Shown in pieces: positions 6,150 through 15,185 of a DNA stretch of 64,000 nt. The notes under the pieces were generated by a model, which saw only the letters and a list, made by a program, of their open reading frames with translations, was not told the origin of the DNA and ran no database searches. The DNA is from Variovorax paradoxus (GTDB taxonomy: Bacteria > Pseudomonadota > Gammaproteobacteria > Burkholderiales > Burkholderiaceae_C): assembly GCF_024734665.1 (NCBI RefSeq), contig NZ_CP102931.1:3656001-3720000 (forward strand), read 5' to 3'. Numbering within the stretch: position 1 is the stretch's first letter; every line of letters starts with the position of its first letter. Both the position numbers and the translations under genes were made by a program.

Positions 6150-8049
6150 GGGGCATACGCTCCGTGATGTGCTGGAACTGCATCAGGTACAAGGCCGCAG
6201 TGTGGCGCGCGGTGTCTGTGATCTGGCGGGCGGCGCGCGCCTGCCCTTCCACGGCCATCACCATCTCGACCGCCGTGAGCCAGCGGCTCAGGTGGTGCTC
6301 GTCGTTGTGGCCGTGGTACTCGAGAAAACGGAAGGCATCGGGTGGCAGCTTCAGGCTGGCTTTGAGCAGCGGCAACAGCGCCGGCACGATGCGCTGGCCC
6401 GTGCCCTCGATGATGTAGATCGCACCCAGCAGGCCGATCGGGTCGCGCGTGGCGGCCAGGCCGTGCAGATAGGCGTTGAGCGCCTCGCCGCCGGGGTTGC
6501 GGCGCAGGTCTTCGATGCGCTCCACCGTACCGCCCGCCTTGCGGTAATCACTGAAAAGGATGTTGAAGTCGTTCTGCTCCTCGCCCGCGTGCACGCCGAT
6601 CAGCGAGGCCAGCACCTGGTACGGCTCGCTCAGCGAGGCCGCGCCTTCGCGCATCCACAGGCTGCCCTCTCGCACCTGCGGCACCCATTGCTCCATCCAG
6701 TTCAGGTAGTCGGGCACGGCAAAGCGGCGCTCGCGGATCTGGCGGATCAGCGGCGTGCGCCAGACGCGCGAGCGGTAGTCGTGCCAGATGGCGGCCAGTT
6801 CGGTGAGCAAGGCGCCGAGTCCTTCGGGCGCGGCAGTCGGGTCATGCGGGGGCGCAATGACGAAATCGTCGTCAGGCACAGCCGCCGCACGGGGCGCCAC
6901 GACCACCGGCGCCGCATCGACCGCCTCGACTTCGAGCAGCATGTAGGCCGCCATGAAGCGCCCCGACTCCGGCACGTAGCAGAAGATCTGCTCGCCGGGC
7001 TTCAGCGTCTTGGTGTGCAAAAACTCAGCCAGCATCACCAGGATCGACGCCGCCCCGGTGTTGCCGCGCCACGCGAGGTTGCTCCACCAGCGCTCGCGCG
7101 GAATCGACAGGTCGGCCTTCGCCATCAGGTCCTCGACCACCGGGATGAATTTCTCCGACGAGTAATGGCACAGGAAGTGATCGACCCGCTTCGGATCGAC
7201 CCAGCCGTCACGCACCAGCCCCGCGTACTCGTGGATGCCGATGTCGAACAGATGCGGCAGCAGGCGGATGTCCTGCCGCAGCGACAAGGCACCCGCCGCT
7301 TCGGCCTCGGCCCAGGAGCCGAAGTCGAGGTGGCCGCGCGCGCGGTCTTCGGTCAGGCCCAGTTGCATGCAGACCGGGTAGTCGCCCGAGAACGCGCGTT
7401 GATGCACCCACTTCAGCTTCAGGCGCAGCCCCGGCGCACCAGCCAGCGCGGGCGTGCCATCGGACAGCAGCAGGGCACCCGCGCCATCCGACAGCATCCA
7501 GCGCAGGAAGTGCGAGTCGAAGTCGGTTTCATAGCCGCGCGCCGCGAAGCGCGAACGTTTGAAGAGGCGCGACGGCATCTCGCTCGCCACCGCCATCGCC
7601 GAGCGGTGGGCGCCCAGCTCGATGCCCTGCGCGGCAGTCTGGATCGCCGACACGCCCGCCGCGCAGATGCCGTGCACCGAATGCGTTTCCATCGGCTGAG
7701 CCGCCAGCTCGCCCTGGATCATGTTGGCGAAGCCCGGCATCAGCGTGTCGCCGCCTGAGGAGCCGCTGGCCAGCAGCGACACGCGCGACAGCTCCGCCCC
7801 ACCCCGCCGCAGGCAATCGCGGATCGCGCCGGCCGCCAGTTGCGCGTTGGTGTGCTGCGTCACGCCTTCCGCGTCGATGGCGTAGTGCCGCGTGAGGATG
7901 CCGTTCTCCGCCAGGATGCGCCGCTTGATGCGCTCCGACATGCGGTTGAGCGGCGCGATGTACGCGTCCATGCGATCGTTGGGAATGGGCTCGCCCGGCA
8001 TGAAGTAGCCGGCGCTTTCGAGGTAGACGCGTTGGAATGAGACAGGCAT
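6133..8049 (-). CDS. Fusion: ketoacyl-ACP synthase III-like + heme-oxygenase-like diiron domain
   Basis: 638 residues in two domains. Residues 1 to about 375 are a FabH-like thiolase-fold condensing enzyme with an intact Cys129 (HGICAAGVSA), His295 (FLCHYSSEK) and Asn330 (WRGNTGAAS) triad, so it should carry out acyl loading and decarboxylating or non-decarboxylating Claisen chemistry. A Val/Ala/Pro/Asp-rich linker (about 376-410) leads to a helical C-terminal domain of the heme-oxygenase-like diiron oxidase type (iron-containing redox enzyme family): HAGEEQ (487-492), IIEGTGQRI with E548, and the H-x3-D-x2-H motif H579/D583/H586 in EYHGHNDEHH. Ordinary FabH is about 320 aa, so the fusion doubles it. 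The start lies 3 bp after the desaturase stop and the end overlaps the next gene by 17 bp. Product unknown; a modified fatty acyl or hydrocarbon is the natural guess. Confidence 0.85.
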   Translation of the reverse strand: MPVSFQRVYLESAGYFMPGEPIPNDRMDAYIAPLNRMSERIKRRILAENGILTRHYAIDAEGVTQHTNAQLAAGAIRDCLRRGGAELSRVSLLASGSSGGDTLMPGFANMIQGELAAQPMETHSVHGICAAGVSAIQTAAQGIELGAHRSAMAVASEMPSRLFKRSRFAARGYETDFDSHFLRWMLSDGAGALLLSDGTPALAGAPGLRLKLKWVHQRAFSGDYPVCMQLGLTEDRARGHLDFGSWAEAEAAGALSLRQDIRLLPHLFDIGIHEYAGLVRDGWVDPKRVDHFLCHYSSEKFIPVVEDLMAKADLSIPRERWWSNLAWRGNTGAASILVMLAEFLHTKTLKPGEQIFCYVPESGRFMAAYMLLEVEAVDAAPVVVAPRAAAVPDDDFVIAPPHDPTAAPEGLGALLTELAAIWHDYRSRVWRTPLIRQIRERRFAVPDYLNWMEQWVPQVREGSLWMREGAASLSEPYQVLASLIGVHAGEEQNDFNILFSDYRKAGGTVERIEDLRRNPGGEALNAYLHGLAATRDPIGLLGAIYIIEGTGQRIVPALLPLLKASLKLPPDAFRFLEYHGHNDEHHLSRWLTAVEMVMAVEGQARAARQITDTARHTAALYLMQFQHITERMPHGSNT

Positions 8050-8052
8050 GGT

Positions 8053-8997
8053 TCAGGTGATGGATGAATCGGGAGGCATCAGCGAGCGGCTGCGAAAACG
8101 CGGCCACACGGTCCCCAGCACGAACACGCGCACCATGTACGGCACCAGCCCGCCCTCGTTGAGCGCAGGATCCACCCGCGCGCGGTAACGCGTGCGATGC
8201 AGATGCGTGAGCTCGGACCAATGGGCATGCGGGTTCTCGTGGTGTGCGGTGTGCAGGCCGATGTTGAACAGCAAGGGGTTCACCAGCCCCTCGAAATTGC
8301 GGGCGTAGTTCAGCTGGCTACCCGAGGTATCGCCCGGCGCCTCCTTGCGCACGGGTTTCCGGCCGTCGGCATGCGCGTGCTGAAGGTAGTTGGTCGCCAG
8401 CAACCAGTGCAAGCCATGCAGCTGCGGCACGATCACGAACAGCAGGGCCTTGCGCCAATCGAGCACCAGCAGAGCCGTCCAGCTCACCAGCCACAGCACG
8501 TACTGCGCCATGCAGTAGCGCCACGCGCCGCGCCGGTGCTGCCGCAGCCGCGCGAGCCACGCGAAGAACACTGGCATCAGCACCCACACGGCCTGGAACG
8601 GATGCAGCAGATAGCCCCGCAGATGGTTGGTGTCGCCGCCGAAGCGGTAGGTGCGCGCCACGTCCTTCGGCCCGTGCCGGTGGCGATGGTGGTTGGCCAC
8701 GTGCGCGGGCCAGAACACGAAAGTCGGGTGCCCCTGCAGCAGCGTGATCCAGAAATCAGTCAGCCGGTTCATGCGCCGTCCGCGCCACATGCGCAGGTGC
8801 ACGTGGTTGTGATGGATCACGCCGACACCGAGCGTCAGGAACAGCATCAGCCCGTACAGCAGCGCGTTGAAGCCGTGTAGCCATTGCCACGCCGCCAGCG
8901 CAGGCAAGGCGGCGAGATAGGCAAGGCTCTGCCAGTCGCGCCAGTGGCGCAGCCCCGGCAGGCGACGGCTTGCGTCATCAGGCCGCGGTCGCGCCAT
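8053..8997 (-). CDS. Membrane fatty acid desaturase
   Basis: 314-residue integral membrane diiron desaturase. The three histidine boxes are visible: HHNHVH (about residues 62-67), HVANHHRHRH (about 98-107) and HTAHHENPH (about 247-255), with hydrophobic hairpins between (LAALPALAAWQWLHGF; YGLMLFLTLGVGVI; ALLFVIVPQLHGLHWLL). Start chosen at MARPRPDDAS (8997), giving a 20-bp overlap with the upstream sterol-desaturase gene; a longer frame from 9036 is less likely. It should introduce a double bond or hydroxyl into an acyl chain in the inner membrane. Its position directly before the ketoacyl synthase fusion suggests it acts on the same acyl product. Confidence 0.87.
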   Translation of the reverse strand: MARPRPDDASRRLPGLRHWRDWQSLAYLAALPALAAWQWLHGFNALLYGLMLFLTLGVGVIHHNHVHLRMWRGRRMNRLTDFWITLLQGHPTFVFWPAHVANHHRHRHGPKDVARTYRFGGDTNHLRGYLLHPFQAVWVLMPVFFAWLARLRQHRRGAWRYCMAQYVLWLVSWTALLVLDWRKALLFVIVPQLHGLHWLLATNYLQHAHADGRKPVRKEAPGDTSGSQLNYARNFEGLVNPLLFNIGLHTAHHENPHAHWSELTHLHRTRYRARVDPALNEGGLVPYMVRVFVLGTVWPRFRSRSLMPPDSSIT

Positions 8998-9751
8998 GCT
9001 TCTTTCGGAAAGCCTGAAGCACCGGCTCGGCCGCATCGGCCGCGATGCGCGTCCTGAAGAGCCGGTCCATGAACGTGAACTGGAAGCCGTAGTTGCCGTT
9101 GTGCACGGCGTGGTGCAAATGGTGGCGTCGACTCGCCGCGAACCAATGGCTGTACGACACGCCCGTGAAGAAGTCGTAGTTCGAATGCCCGATGCAGTTG
9201 AAGAACAGGCTGAACACCGGCACCGCCGCCAGCGCCCAGAAGCTGAAGTCGTGCACCACCATCGGCAGCAGGATCACGTTGCCGAGCATCAGCGCCTCGA
9301 CGGGATGAAAGCTGTAGGTCGCCCAAGGCGTGGTCACGAACGAGCGGTGATGCGGCCCGTGAAAGCGCCGCAGCCAGCGCGTGTGCAGCAGCCGGTGGTT
9401 GATCCAGAAATGCACGTCGTTCCAGAACGCGAGCACGAGGATCTCGACCGCGATCTGCCGCCACCCCGCATCGCCGTCGAGCCGCGCCCAGCCCAGCTGC
9501 AGCAGCCCCCACGGAAACACCATGCCCAGCCCGAAGATCAGCACCGACACTCCCGATTGCCCCAGCTCGCGCCGCAGTTGCCCCGGCTGCAGCGGCCGCG
9601 GATCGAGTTCGCGCCCAATGCCCAGCGCCGGCAGCACCCGCTTCGTCAGCAGCCACGTGATGCAGCCGAAGCCGAGATAGATGCCGCCGAAAAAAAGCAC
9701 GCCCCACAGCATGACCTGCAGGGCGGACAACGAGGTGAAGGTCTGCGCCAT
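8978..9751 (-). CDS. Sterol desaturase / fatty acid hydroxylase family protein
   Basis: 257-residue integral membrane non-heme diiron enzyme of the fatty acid hydroxylase superfamily. His motifs: HFWINHRLLH (about 114-123), FHGPHH (about 130-135) and RHHLHH (about 209-214), plus HSNYDF between. Four hydrophobic stretches are visible (first at residues 13-36). Family members hydroxylate or desaturate sterols, carotenoids, sphingolipids or alkylglycerols; bacteria with this gene usually act on acyl or isoprenoid lipids. The gene begins 9 bp after the PLD gene and overlaps the desaturase gene by 20 bp, so it is inside the same operon. Confidence 0.87.
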   Translation of the reverse strand: MAQTFTSLSALQVMLWGVLFFGGIYLGFGCITWLLTKRVLPALGIGRELDPRPLQPGQLRRELGQSGVSVLIFGLGMVFPWGLLQLGWARLDGDAGWRQIAVEILVLAFWNDVHFWINHRLLHTRWLRRFHGPHHRSFVTTPWATYSFHPVEALMLGNVILLPMVVHDFSFWALAAVPVFSLFFNCIGHSNYDFFTGVSYSHWFAASRRHHLHHAVHNGNYGFQFTFMDRLFRTRIAADAAEPVLQAFRKKHGATAA

Positions 9752-9760
9752 CCCCCGAGG

Positions 9761-11335
9761 CTACAACAGCATCTCGGGAACGATCGGCGCTATGAGCATG
9801 TTGTAGAAGCGCTGGAAGAAGCTCGACTCCGGCTCCGAGGTCAGGATCACTTCTTTCTCGCCGTCGTTCGTCAGCCATTGCAGCGTGCCGGTGTCCTTGG
9901 CCAGCCGCAGCCGGTAAGAGTTCTGCAGCTTGCTGATGTTGATGACGCGCATCATCTCGCGCGCCAGCTGCGGGCTGTCGACCACCAGCCCCATCTCGGT
10001 GTTCTGGCTGGCCGAGCGCGGGTCGAGGTTCATCGAGCCGATGAAGATGCGTGTCTTGTCGATGGCCGCAGTCTTGGCATGCAGCCGCCCGAGCGACTTG
10101 CCGAACATGCCGAAGCGCTCGCCCGCGCTGGTGCGCTGCGGGCTCAGTTCGTACAGGTCGGCGCCGCCTTGCAGCAACCGCTCGCGGTAGCGCGCGTAGC
10201 CGGTGTGCACCAGCGGCTCGTCGTTGGCGGCCAGCGAATTGGTCAGCAGCGTGAGCTTGACCTTGCGCCGGGTCAGGTCCTCGAAGGCTTCCATGCCGCG
10301 CTCGCCCGGCACCAGGTACGGCGAGGTCATGTCGACCTCGGTCTTGGCGTCGAGCAGCAGCGCCCAGACCTTCATCGTCACGCTGGTGGCGATGGCCTCG
10401 TCGGCGGTCATGGTCGCGGGCTTGGTGGGCGGATCGGCGATGGCGCGGGCCTCTCCCCACAGCAGGCCCATGCGGCCGCCGTCGAGCTCCTCGGCAATGG
10501 GGCCGTAGCCGAGGATGTCCGACGGCGGCAGCACGATCTTCGGCGGCGGCGCGGCCATGCCCACCCAGCTGTCGAAATCGGCGCCGGTCGGCTTGCGGCC
10601 GCCATCGCCCGTCACGATGTCGGCAATAGGCCAGACCTGCTCGCTGTTCCAGTAGGCGTCGAAGATCGATTCGAGCTGCGGCACCACCTTGCCGACCACC
10701 AGCGCGTCCATGTCGATGAAGTTCTGCGCCTCGCTCAGCACGAAATACTCGTCGGCGATGTTGCGCCCGCCCACCACAGCCATGGCACCGTCGGCAATGA
10801 AGAGCTTGTTGTGCATGCGGTGGTTGAGCCGCGGAATCTCCCACGGCGACGCCGCAAAGCGCGACAGGAAGCCGTTGCGCCCGCAGCAGAACGGGTTGAA
10901 CAGGCGCACGTCGACGTTGGGCGTCTCGGACAGCGCCAGCAGCAACTGCTGGCTCTTCACGGTGTACAGGTCGTCCACCAGCACCCGCACCTTCACGCCT
11001 CGGCCCGCGGCCTCGCGCAGCGTGCGCAGCAGCAGGCGGCCGACGGCGTCGTTCTCGAGCTGGTAGTACTGCACCACCAGCGAGCGCTGGGCCCGCTGGG
11101 CCAGCTGTATGCGCGCATCGAGCGAGTACACGCCCAGCGGCATCAGCCGGAAGCCCGAGTGCTCGTCCGGCGGTGTGGAGGCGGCGACGATCTTCGCCAG
11201 CGTGGTCGACGGGTCGGCCGAAGCGGCGAATTCGGCGGGCCGCTCCCGCGCCGGCGGCAGCGAGCCGCAGGCGCCGAGTGTCGCTATCAGGACGCTCGCG
11301 AACGCGATGCGCAGAAACGAGAGCCAAGTGTTCAT
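9761..11335 (-). CDS. Phospholipase D / cardiolipin synthase C-like lipoprotein
   Basis: 524 residues with two HKD motifs: HNKLFIADGAMAVVGGRN and HAKTAAIDKTRIFIGSMN, the PLD active-site pair, similar to ClsC/YmdC. The start is set at MNTWLSFLRIAF (11335), which gives a clean lipoprotein signal peptide ending LGAC (Cys23); the frame also opens 18 codons further upstream (11389), but that would bury the signal. The enzyme should therefore be anchored in the envelope and perform phosphatidyl transfer. It is the first gene of the tight minus-strand operon with two desaturase-type enzymes and the ketoacyl synthase fusion, so it may attach or exchange the head group of an unusual lipid; simple cardiolipin synthesis is the conservative alternative. 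Confidence 0.85.
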   Translation of the reverse strand: MNTWLSFLRIAFASVLIATLGACGSLPPARERPAEFAASADPSTTLAKIVAASTPPDEHSGFRLMPLGVYSLDARIQLAQRAQRSLVVQYYQLENDAVGRLLLRTLREAAGRGVKVRVLVDDLYTVKSQQLLLALSETPNVDVRLFNPFCCGRNGFLSRFAASPWEIPRLNHRMHNKLFIADGAMAVVGGRNIADEYFVLSEAQNFIDMDALVVGKVVPQLESIFDAYWNSEQVWPIADIVTGDGGRKPTGADFDSWVGMAAPPPKIVLPPSDILGYGPIAEELDGGRMGLLWGEARAIADPPTKPATMTADEAIATSVTMKVWALLLDAKTEVDMTSPYLVPGERGMEAFEDLTRRKVKLTLLTNSLAANDEPLVHTGYARYRERLLQGGADLYELSPQRTSAGERFGMFGKSLGRLHAKTAAIDKTRIFIGSMNLDPRSASQNTEMGLVVDSPQLAREMMRVINISKLQNSYRLRLAKDTGTLQWLTNDGEKEVILTSEPESSFFQRFYNMLIAPIVPEMLL

Positions 11336-11478
11336 GATGCTTCGCCCATTGCTGGTGCTTCCCGCCGTTTTTTCAGTTGTTGTGTTCAATACGCCGGCCA
11401 GCCCGCACCGGTTTCAGGACGGCCCATTCCGGGGATGCTCAAGCCTAGAATTCGCTCCACATCGCTCGGAGTTACATC

Positions 11479-12033
11479 ATGGCTCGTTCGCACCTCCATC
11501 GCATCGCATGGATGACGATTTTTGCAGCCCTTGCCCACCCCGCCTGGGCGGCCCTGGACATCGGCGACCCCGTGCCCAAGTTCACCGCCAACGCCGCCCT
11601 GGGCGGCAAGACCTTCCGCTACTCGCTGGCCGACGCGCTCGCCAAGGGACCGGTGGTGTTGTACTTCTTTCCTGCGGCAGATTCCAACGACTGCTCCATA
11701 GAGGCTCACGCCTTCGCCGAGGCCGTCGACCAGTTCGCCGCGCTGGGCGCCACCGTGATCGGTGTCTCGGCGGACGACATAGGTACCCTGTCGAAGTTCT
11801 CGGTCAAGTCCTGCCAGAGCCGCTTTCCGGTGGCGTCGGACGAGAACAAGACCGTGATCCAAGGTTTCGACGCGCTGATGCAGACGCGGCCGGACTTCGC
11901 CAACCGCCTGTCTTACGTAATCTCACCGGACGGCAAGGTCGCCTACTACTACCAGAACCTGAATCCGGACAAGCACGTGGAGCGCATGTTGAATGCCGTG
12001 AAGGCGCTGCCGAAAACCACCGCCGCCAAGTAG
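11479..12033 (+). CDS. Periplasmic peroxiredoxin (BCP/PrxQ-like)
   Basis: 184 residues with a Sec signal peptide (MARSHLHRIAWMTIFAALAH, cleavage after AWA near residue 24). The thioredoxin-fold peroxidatic motif is FPAADSNDC (Cys72), where the usual Thr of PxxxTxxC is Ser. A second cysteine, Cys112 (VKSCQSRF), lies 40 residues on and fits the alpha-3 position of the resolving cysteine in one PrxQ subclass. It reduces hydroperoxides, here in the periplasm. Divergent from the lipid operon across 143 bp. If that operon oxidises unsaturated lipids, a periplasmic lipid-peroxide scavenger next door would make sense, but this is inference. Confidence 0.83.
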   Translation: MARSHLHRIAWMTIFAALAHPAWAALDIGDPVPKFTANAALGGKTFRYSLADALAKGPVVLYFFPAADSNDCSIEAHAFAEAVDQFAALGATVIGVSADDIGTLSKFSVKSCQSRFPVASDENKTVIQGFDALMQTRPDFANRLSYVISPDGKVAYYYQNLNPDKHVERMLNAVKALPKTTAAK

Positions 12034-12100
12034 ACACGAGCAGAGGGGCGCCGGCCCGCCCGGCCACGGATTGCGCGTGCTTCGCGCAAAATCCAGCCCC

Positions 12101-13534
12101 ATGCAGCTCAACTACATCGCCAACGCGGACGTTCCGTCCTCCTCCGGCCGCACCCTGCCGGTCATCGATCCTTCCGACGGCCAGGCCTTCGACGAAATCC
12201 AGCGCAGCAATGCCGCCGACATCGACTCCGCCGTGCGCGCCGCGCGCGACTGCTTCGAGGGTGTCTGGCACAAGGTCAGCGCCGCCGACCGCAGCCGCCT
12301 GCTCTACAAGCTCTCGCAAAAGATCGCCGAACACGTCGACGAACTGGCGCTCATCGAGCAGCGCGACTGCGGCAAGCCCGTCAAGCAGGCGCGTGCCGAC
12401 GCGGTGGCGCTGGTGCGCTACTTCGAGTTCTATGCCGGCGCCTGCGACAAGCTGCACGGCGAGACCATCCCTTACCAGGACGGCTACAGCGTCTTCACCT
12501 GGCGCGAGCCGCACGGCGTGACCGGCCACATCATTCCGTGGAACTACCCGATGCAGATCTTCGGACGCAGCGTGGGCGGCGCCCTGGCGGCGGGCAACGT
12601 GTGCGTGGTGAAGCCGGCCGAAGACGCCTGCCTCTCGCTGATCCGCGTGGCGCAGCTGGCGGCCGAAGTCGGCTTTCCGGCGGGCGCGCTCAACATCGTG
12701 ACGGGCTACGGCCATGAAGTGGGCGACGCGCTCGCGCGGCACGAAGGCATCGACCACATCAGCTTCACCGGCAGCCCGAAGATCGGCACGCTGATCCAGC
12801 AGGTGGCGGCCGAGCGGCATTGCCCGGTCACGCTGGAGCTGGGCGGCAAGAGCCCGCAGATCATCTTTGCCGACGCTGATCTCGACGCGGCCATTCCCGT
12901 GGTCATCAACGCGATCGTGCAGAACGCCGGCCAGACTTGCTCGGCCGGCTCGCGCGTGCTGATCCAGCGCGACATCTACGAGCCGCTGCTCGAACGCCTG
13001 GGCCATGCCTTCGAAGCCCTGCGCGTCGGCCCCGCTGCCATGGATCTCGACGTGGGCCCGCTGATCCGCCAGACGCAGCAGCAGCGCGTGTGGGACTTTT
13101 TGAGCGACGCGCAGCATGCCGGCATCCCGATGGTGGCGCAGGGCATCGTGGTCGAGGAAGCGCCCGAGACCGGCTTCTACCAGGCACCCACCCTGCTGCG
13201 CGACGTGCCGGTCGGGCATCGACTGGCGCAGGAAGAAGTGTTCGGCCCGGTGCTGGCCGCGATGTCCTTCACCGACGAAGACGAAGCGGTCGCGCTCGCC
13301 AATGCCACGCAGTTCGGCCTGGTGGCGGGCGTGTGGACCGCCGACGGTTCTCGCCAGTTCCGCATGGCCAAGCGCGTGCGCAGCGGCCAGGTGTTCATCA
13401 ACAACTACGGCGCGGGCGGAGGCGTCGAGCTGCCCTTCGGTGGTGTGAAGTCGTCGGGCTACGGGCGCGAGAAGGGCTTCGAGGCGCTGTACGGCTTCAC
13501 CACACTGAAGACCGTGGCCGTCAAGCACGGCTGA
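12101..13534 (+). CDS. NAD(P)-dependent aldehyde dehydrogenase
   Basis: 477-residue soluble ALDH-superfamily enzyme oxidising an aldehyde to the acid. Visible motifs: FTGSPKIGTLIQ (Rossmann loop), the general base Glu246 in LELGGKSPQ and the catalytic nucleophile Cys280 in NAGQTCSAGSR, 34 residues apart as usual. EEVFGPVL and PFGGVKSSGYGRE near the C-terminus are typical of the betaine-aldehyde and gamma-aminobutyraldehyde branch. The start is MQLNYIANAD (12101); a GTG ten codons upstream is in frame but less likely. It stands alone, convergent with the ZIP transporter. Substrate not decidable from sequence. Confidence 0.88.
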   Translation: MQLNYIANADVPSSSGRTLPVIDPSDGQAFDEIQRSNAADIDSAVRAARDCFEGVWHKVSAADRSRLLYKLSQKIAEHVDELALIEQRDCGKPVKQARADAVALVRYFEFYAGACDKLHGETIPYQDGYSVFTWREPHGVTGHIIPWNYPMQIFGRSVGGALAAGNVCVVKPAEDACLSLIRVAQLAAEVGFPAGALNIVTGYGHEVGDALARHEGIDHISFTGSPKIGTLIQQVAAERHCPVTLELGGKSPQIIFADADLDAAIPVVINAIVQNAGQTCSAGSRVLIQRDIYEPLLERLGHAFEALRVGPAAMDLDVGPLIRQTQQQRVWDFLSDAQHAGIPMVAQGIVVEEAPETGFYQAPTLLRDVPVGHRLAQEEVFGPVLAAMSFTDEDEAVALANATQFGLVAGVWTADGSRQFRMAKRVRSGQVFINNYGAGGGVELPFGGVKSSGYGREKGFEALYGFTTLKTVAVKHG

Positions 13535-13548
13535 CCGCGCGGGGCTGG

Positions 13549-14469
13549 TCAGCCCAGCGCGGTGTCCAAGAGCATCATCAGCACGAAGCCGATCATCAGC
13601 CCGCTCGTGGCAAAGGCTTCATGCCCCTTGCGGTGCGACTCCGGAATGATCTCGTGGCTGATCACGAACAGCATCGCGCCCGCCGCAAAGCCGAGCCCCC
13701 AAGGCAGCAGCATCGCCGAATGGCCGACCACGGCCGCGCCCAGCACCGCACCCAGCGGCTCCACCAGCCCCGAGGCCATGCCGATCAGCACCGCGAACAT
13801 GCGGCTGTAGCCGGCGGCCAACAGCGCCACCGCGACCACCAGGCCCTCGGGCACGTCCTGGATCGCGATGCCGGTGGCCAGTGCGTCAGCGCGCAGCCCG
13901 TTGTTGGCCGCATAGCCCACGCCGATGGCCAGGCCCTCGGGCACGTTGTGCAGCGCGATCGCGAACACGAAGAGCCAGGTGCGGCGCAGCTGCTTGGCGG
14001 CCTGGCCCTCGCGGCCCTTGATGAAGTGTTCGTGCGGCAGCACGCGGTCCATCAGCATCAGCACGATGCCGCCAAGCAGGATGGCGGAGCCGATCACGCC
14101 GCCCGCCGCCCAGTTGCCGCCTCCGAACACGCCCACGTTCTTTGCAGCCTCCAGGCCCGGAATGATCAGCGAGAAGGCGCTGGCCGCCAGCATCACGCCG
14201 GCGCCGAAGCCGAACAGCGTGTCCTGCAGCCGCTCCGGGAGCTTCTGCGAGAACAGCACCGGCAGCGTGCCGAGTGCGGTCGCCAGCGCGGCGACCGAGC
14301 CGCCTAGCAGGGCATTCCACACCAGCGGATCGCCACGCACGAACTGCCAGAACTGCATCACGCCCACCAGCACGCCGGCCCCGACGATGGCGAAGCCGAC
14401 CCACTCGCGCATCGGGCGGGCCTGCCTGGGTTGCCGTCCGGCCATCGTGCCCTGCTGCGGCTCGTTCAT
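13549..14469 (-). CDS. ZIP family divalent metal transporter (GufA-like)
   Basis: 306-residue inner-membrane transporter with about eight hydrophobic segments. ZIP signatures are [13 protein letters not shown] (TM4), [13 protein letters not shown] and [12 protein letters not shown] (TM5 region), where His and Glu form the metal-binding pathway. The cytoplasmic loop has [11 protein letters not shown]. It starts 11 bp after the sodA stop, in the same direction, so the two are probably one transcript. ZIP proteins import Zn, Mn or Fe; next to a Mn-type superoxide dismutase, manganese import is an attractive guess. Confidence 0.87.
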   Translation of the reverse strand: MNEPQQGTMAGRQPRQARPMREWVGFAIVGAGVLVGVMQFWQFVRGDPLVWNALLGGSVAALATALGTLPVLFSQKLPERLQDTLFGFGAGVMLAASAFSLIIPGLEAAKNVGVFGGGNWAAGGVIGSAILLGGIVLMLMDRVLPHEHFIKGREGQAAKQLRRTWLFVFAIALHNVPEGLAIGVGYAANNGLRADALATGIAIQDVPEGLVVAVALLAAGYSRMFAVLIGMASGLVEPLGAVLGAAVVGHSAMLLPWGLGFAAGAMLFVISHEIIPESHRKGHEAFATSGLMIGFVLMMLLDTALG

Positions 14470-14480
14470 GGGCCTGCTCC

Positions 14481-15116
14481 TCAGCCGCCGGTCGCGGCGG
14501 CGTGGCGCCGGGCCACCTCGACCCAGTTCACGACGTTGTAGAAGGCCGCGATGTATTCGGGGCGGCGGTTCTGGTACTTGAGGTAGTAGGCGTGCTCCCA
14601 CACGTCGAGCCCGAGGATCGGCGTGTTGCCCGAGCCGATGCCGCGCATTAGCGGGCTGTCCTGGTTGCCGCTGCTCTCCACGGCGAGCTTGCCGCCGGAG
14701 CCTACCGACAGCCACGCCCAGCCGCTGCCGAAGCGCGTGAGGGCGGCCTTGGTGAAGGCCTCCTTGAAGGCGTCGAAGCCGCCCAGGTCGGTGTCGATGG
14801 CTTTCGCGAGCGCCCCCGTGGGCGTGCCGCCGCCACCTTGGCCGACGGGAGCCATCACGGTCCAGAACAGGCTGTGGTTGGCGTGCCCGCCGCCGTTGTT
14901 GCGCACCGGCGCGCGCAGCGCCTCGGGCAGTTGCTCGACGCCGACGATCAGCTCTTCGACTTCCGTTCCCTCGTGCGGCGTGTCTTTCAGGGCCGCATTG
15001 AGGTTGTTCACATAGGTCTGGTGGTGCTTGCCATGGTGGATTTCCATCGTCTGCGCGTCGATGTGCGGTTCGAGCGCATCGAAGGCATAGGGCAAGGCTG
15101 GCAGGGTGTACGGCAC
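14481..15116 (-). CDS. sodA: Superoxide dismutase, Mn-type
   Basis: 211-residue Fe/Mn superoxide dismutase. Metal ligands: His in [14 protein letters not shown] (about 27), His in NHSLFWTVM (about 80), and Asp and His in [15 protein letters not shown] (about 172 and 176). The residues that distinguish the Mn from the Fe form point to Mn: [11 protein letters not shown] rather than the Fe-type AAQ-x-WNH, and a Gln in SSGNQDSPL. No signal peptide, so cytoplasmic. A Fur-like box lies 70-84 bp upstream, matching the known Fur control of sodA in enterobacteria. The ZIP transporter follows directly. Confidence 0.9.
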   Translation of the reverse strand: MPYTLPALPYAFDALEPHIDAQTMEIHHGKHHQTYVNNLNAALKDTPHEGTEVEELIVGVEQLPEALRAPVRNNGGGHANHSLFWTVMAPVGQGGGGTPTGALAKAIDTDLGGFDAFKEAFTKAALTRFGSGWAWLSVGSGGKLAVESSGNQDSPLMRGIGSGNTPILGLDVWEHAYYLKYQNRRPEYIAAFYNVVNWVEVARRHAAATGG

Positions 15117-15185
15117 GGTCGAAAAGCTCCTTGGTTGGAAGAAGCCCTTTGCGTTGTCGACGTGTTGCGTACTCAGGCGTCCAAA

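Noticed and set aside
5851..7758. Open frame of 635 codons on the + strand
   Set aside because: Antisense of the ketoacyl synthase fusion, which has complete catalytic motifs; the + strand product is Arg/His-rich without domains.
8996..11515. Open frame of 839 codons on the + strand
   Set aside because: Antisense shadow of the PLD and sterol-desaturase genes; Arg/His/Gln-rich low-complexity translation typical of GC-rich DNA, no recognisable domain.
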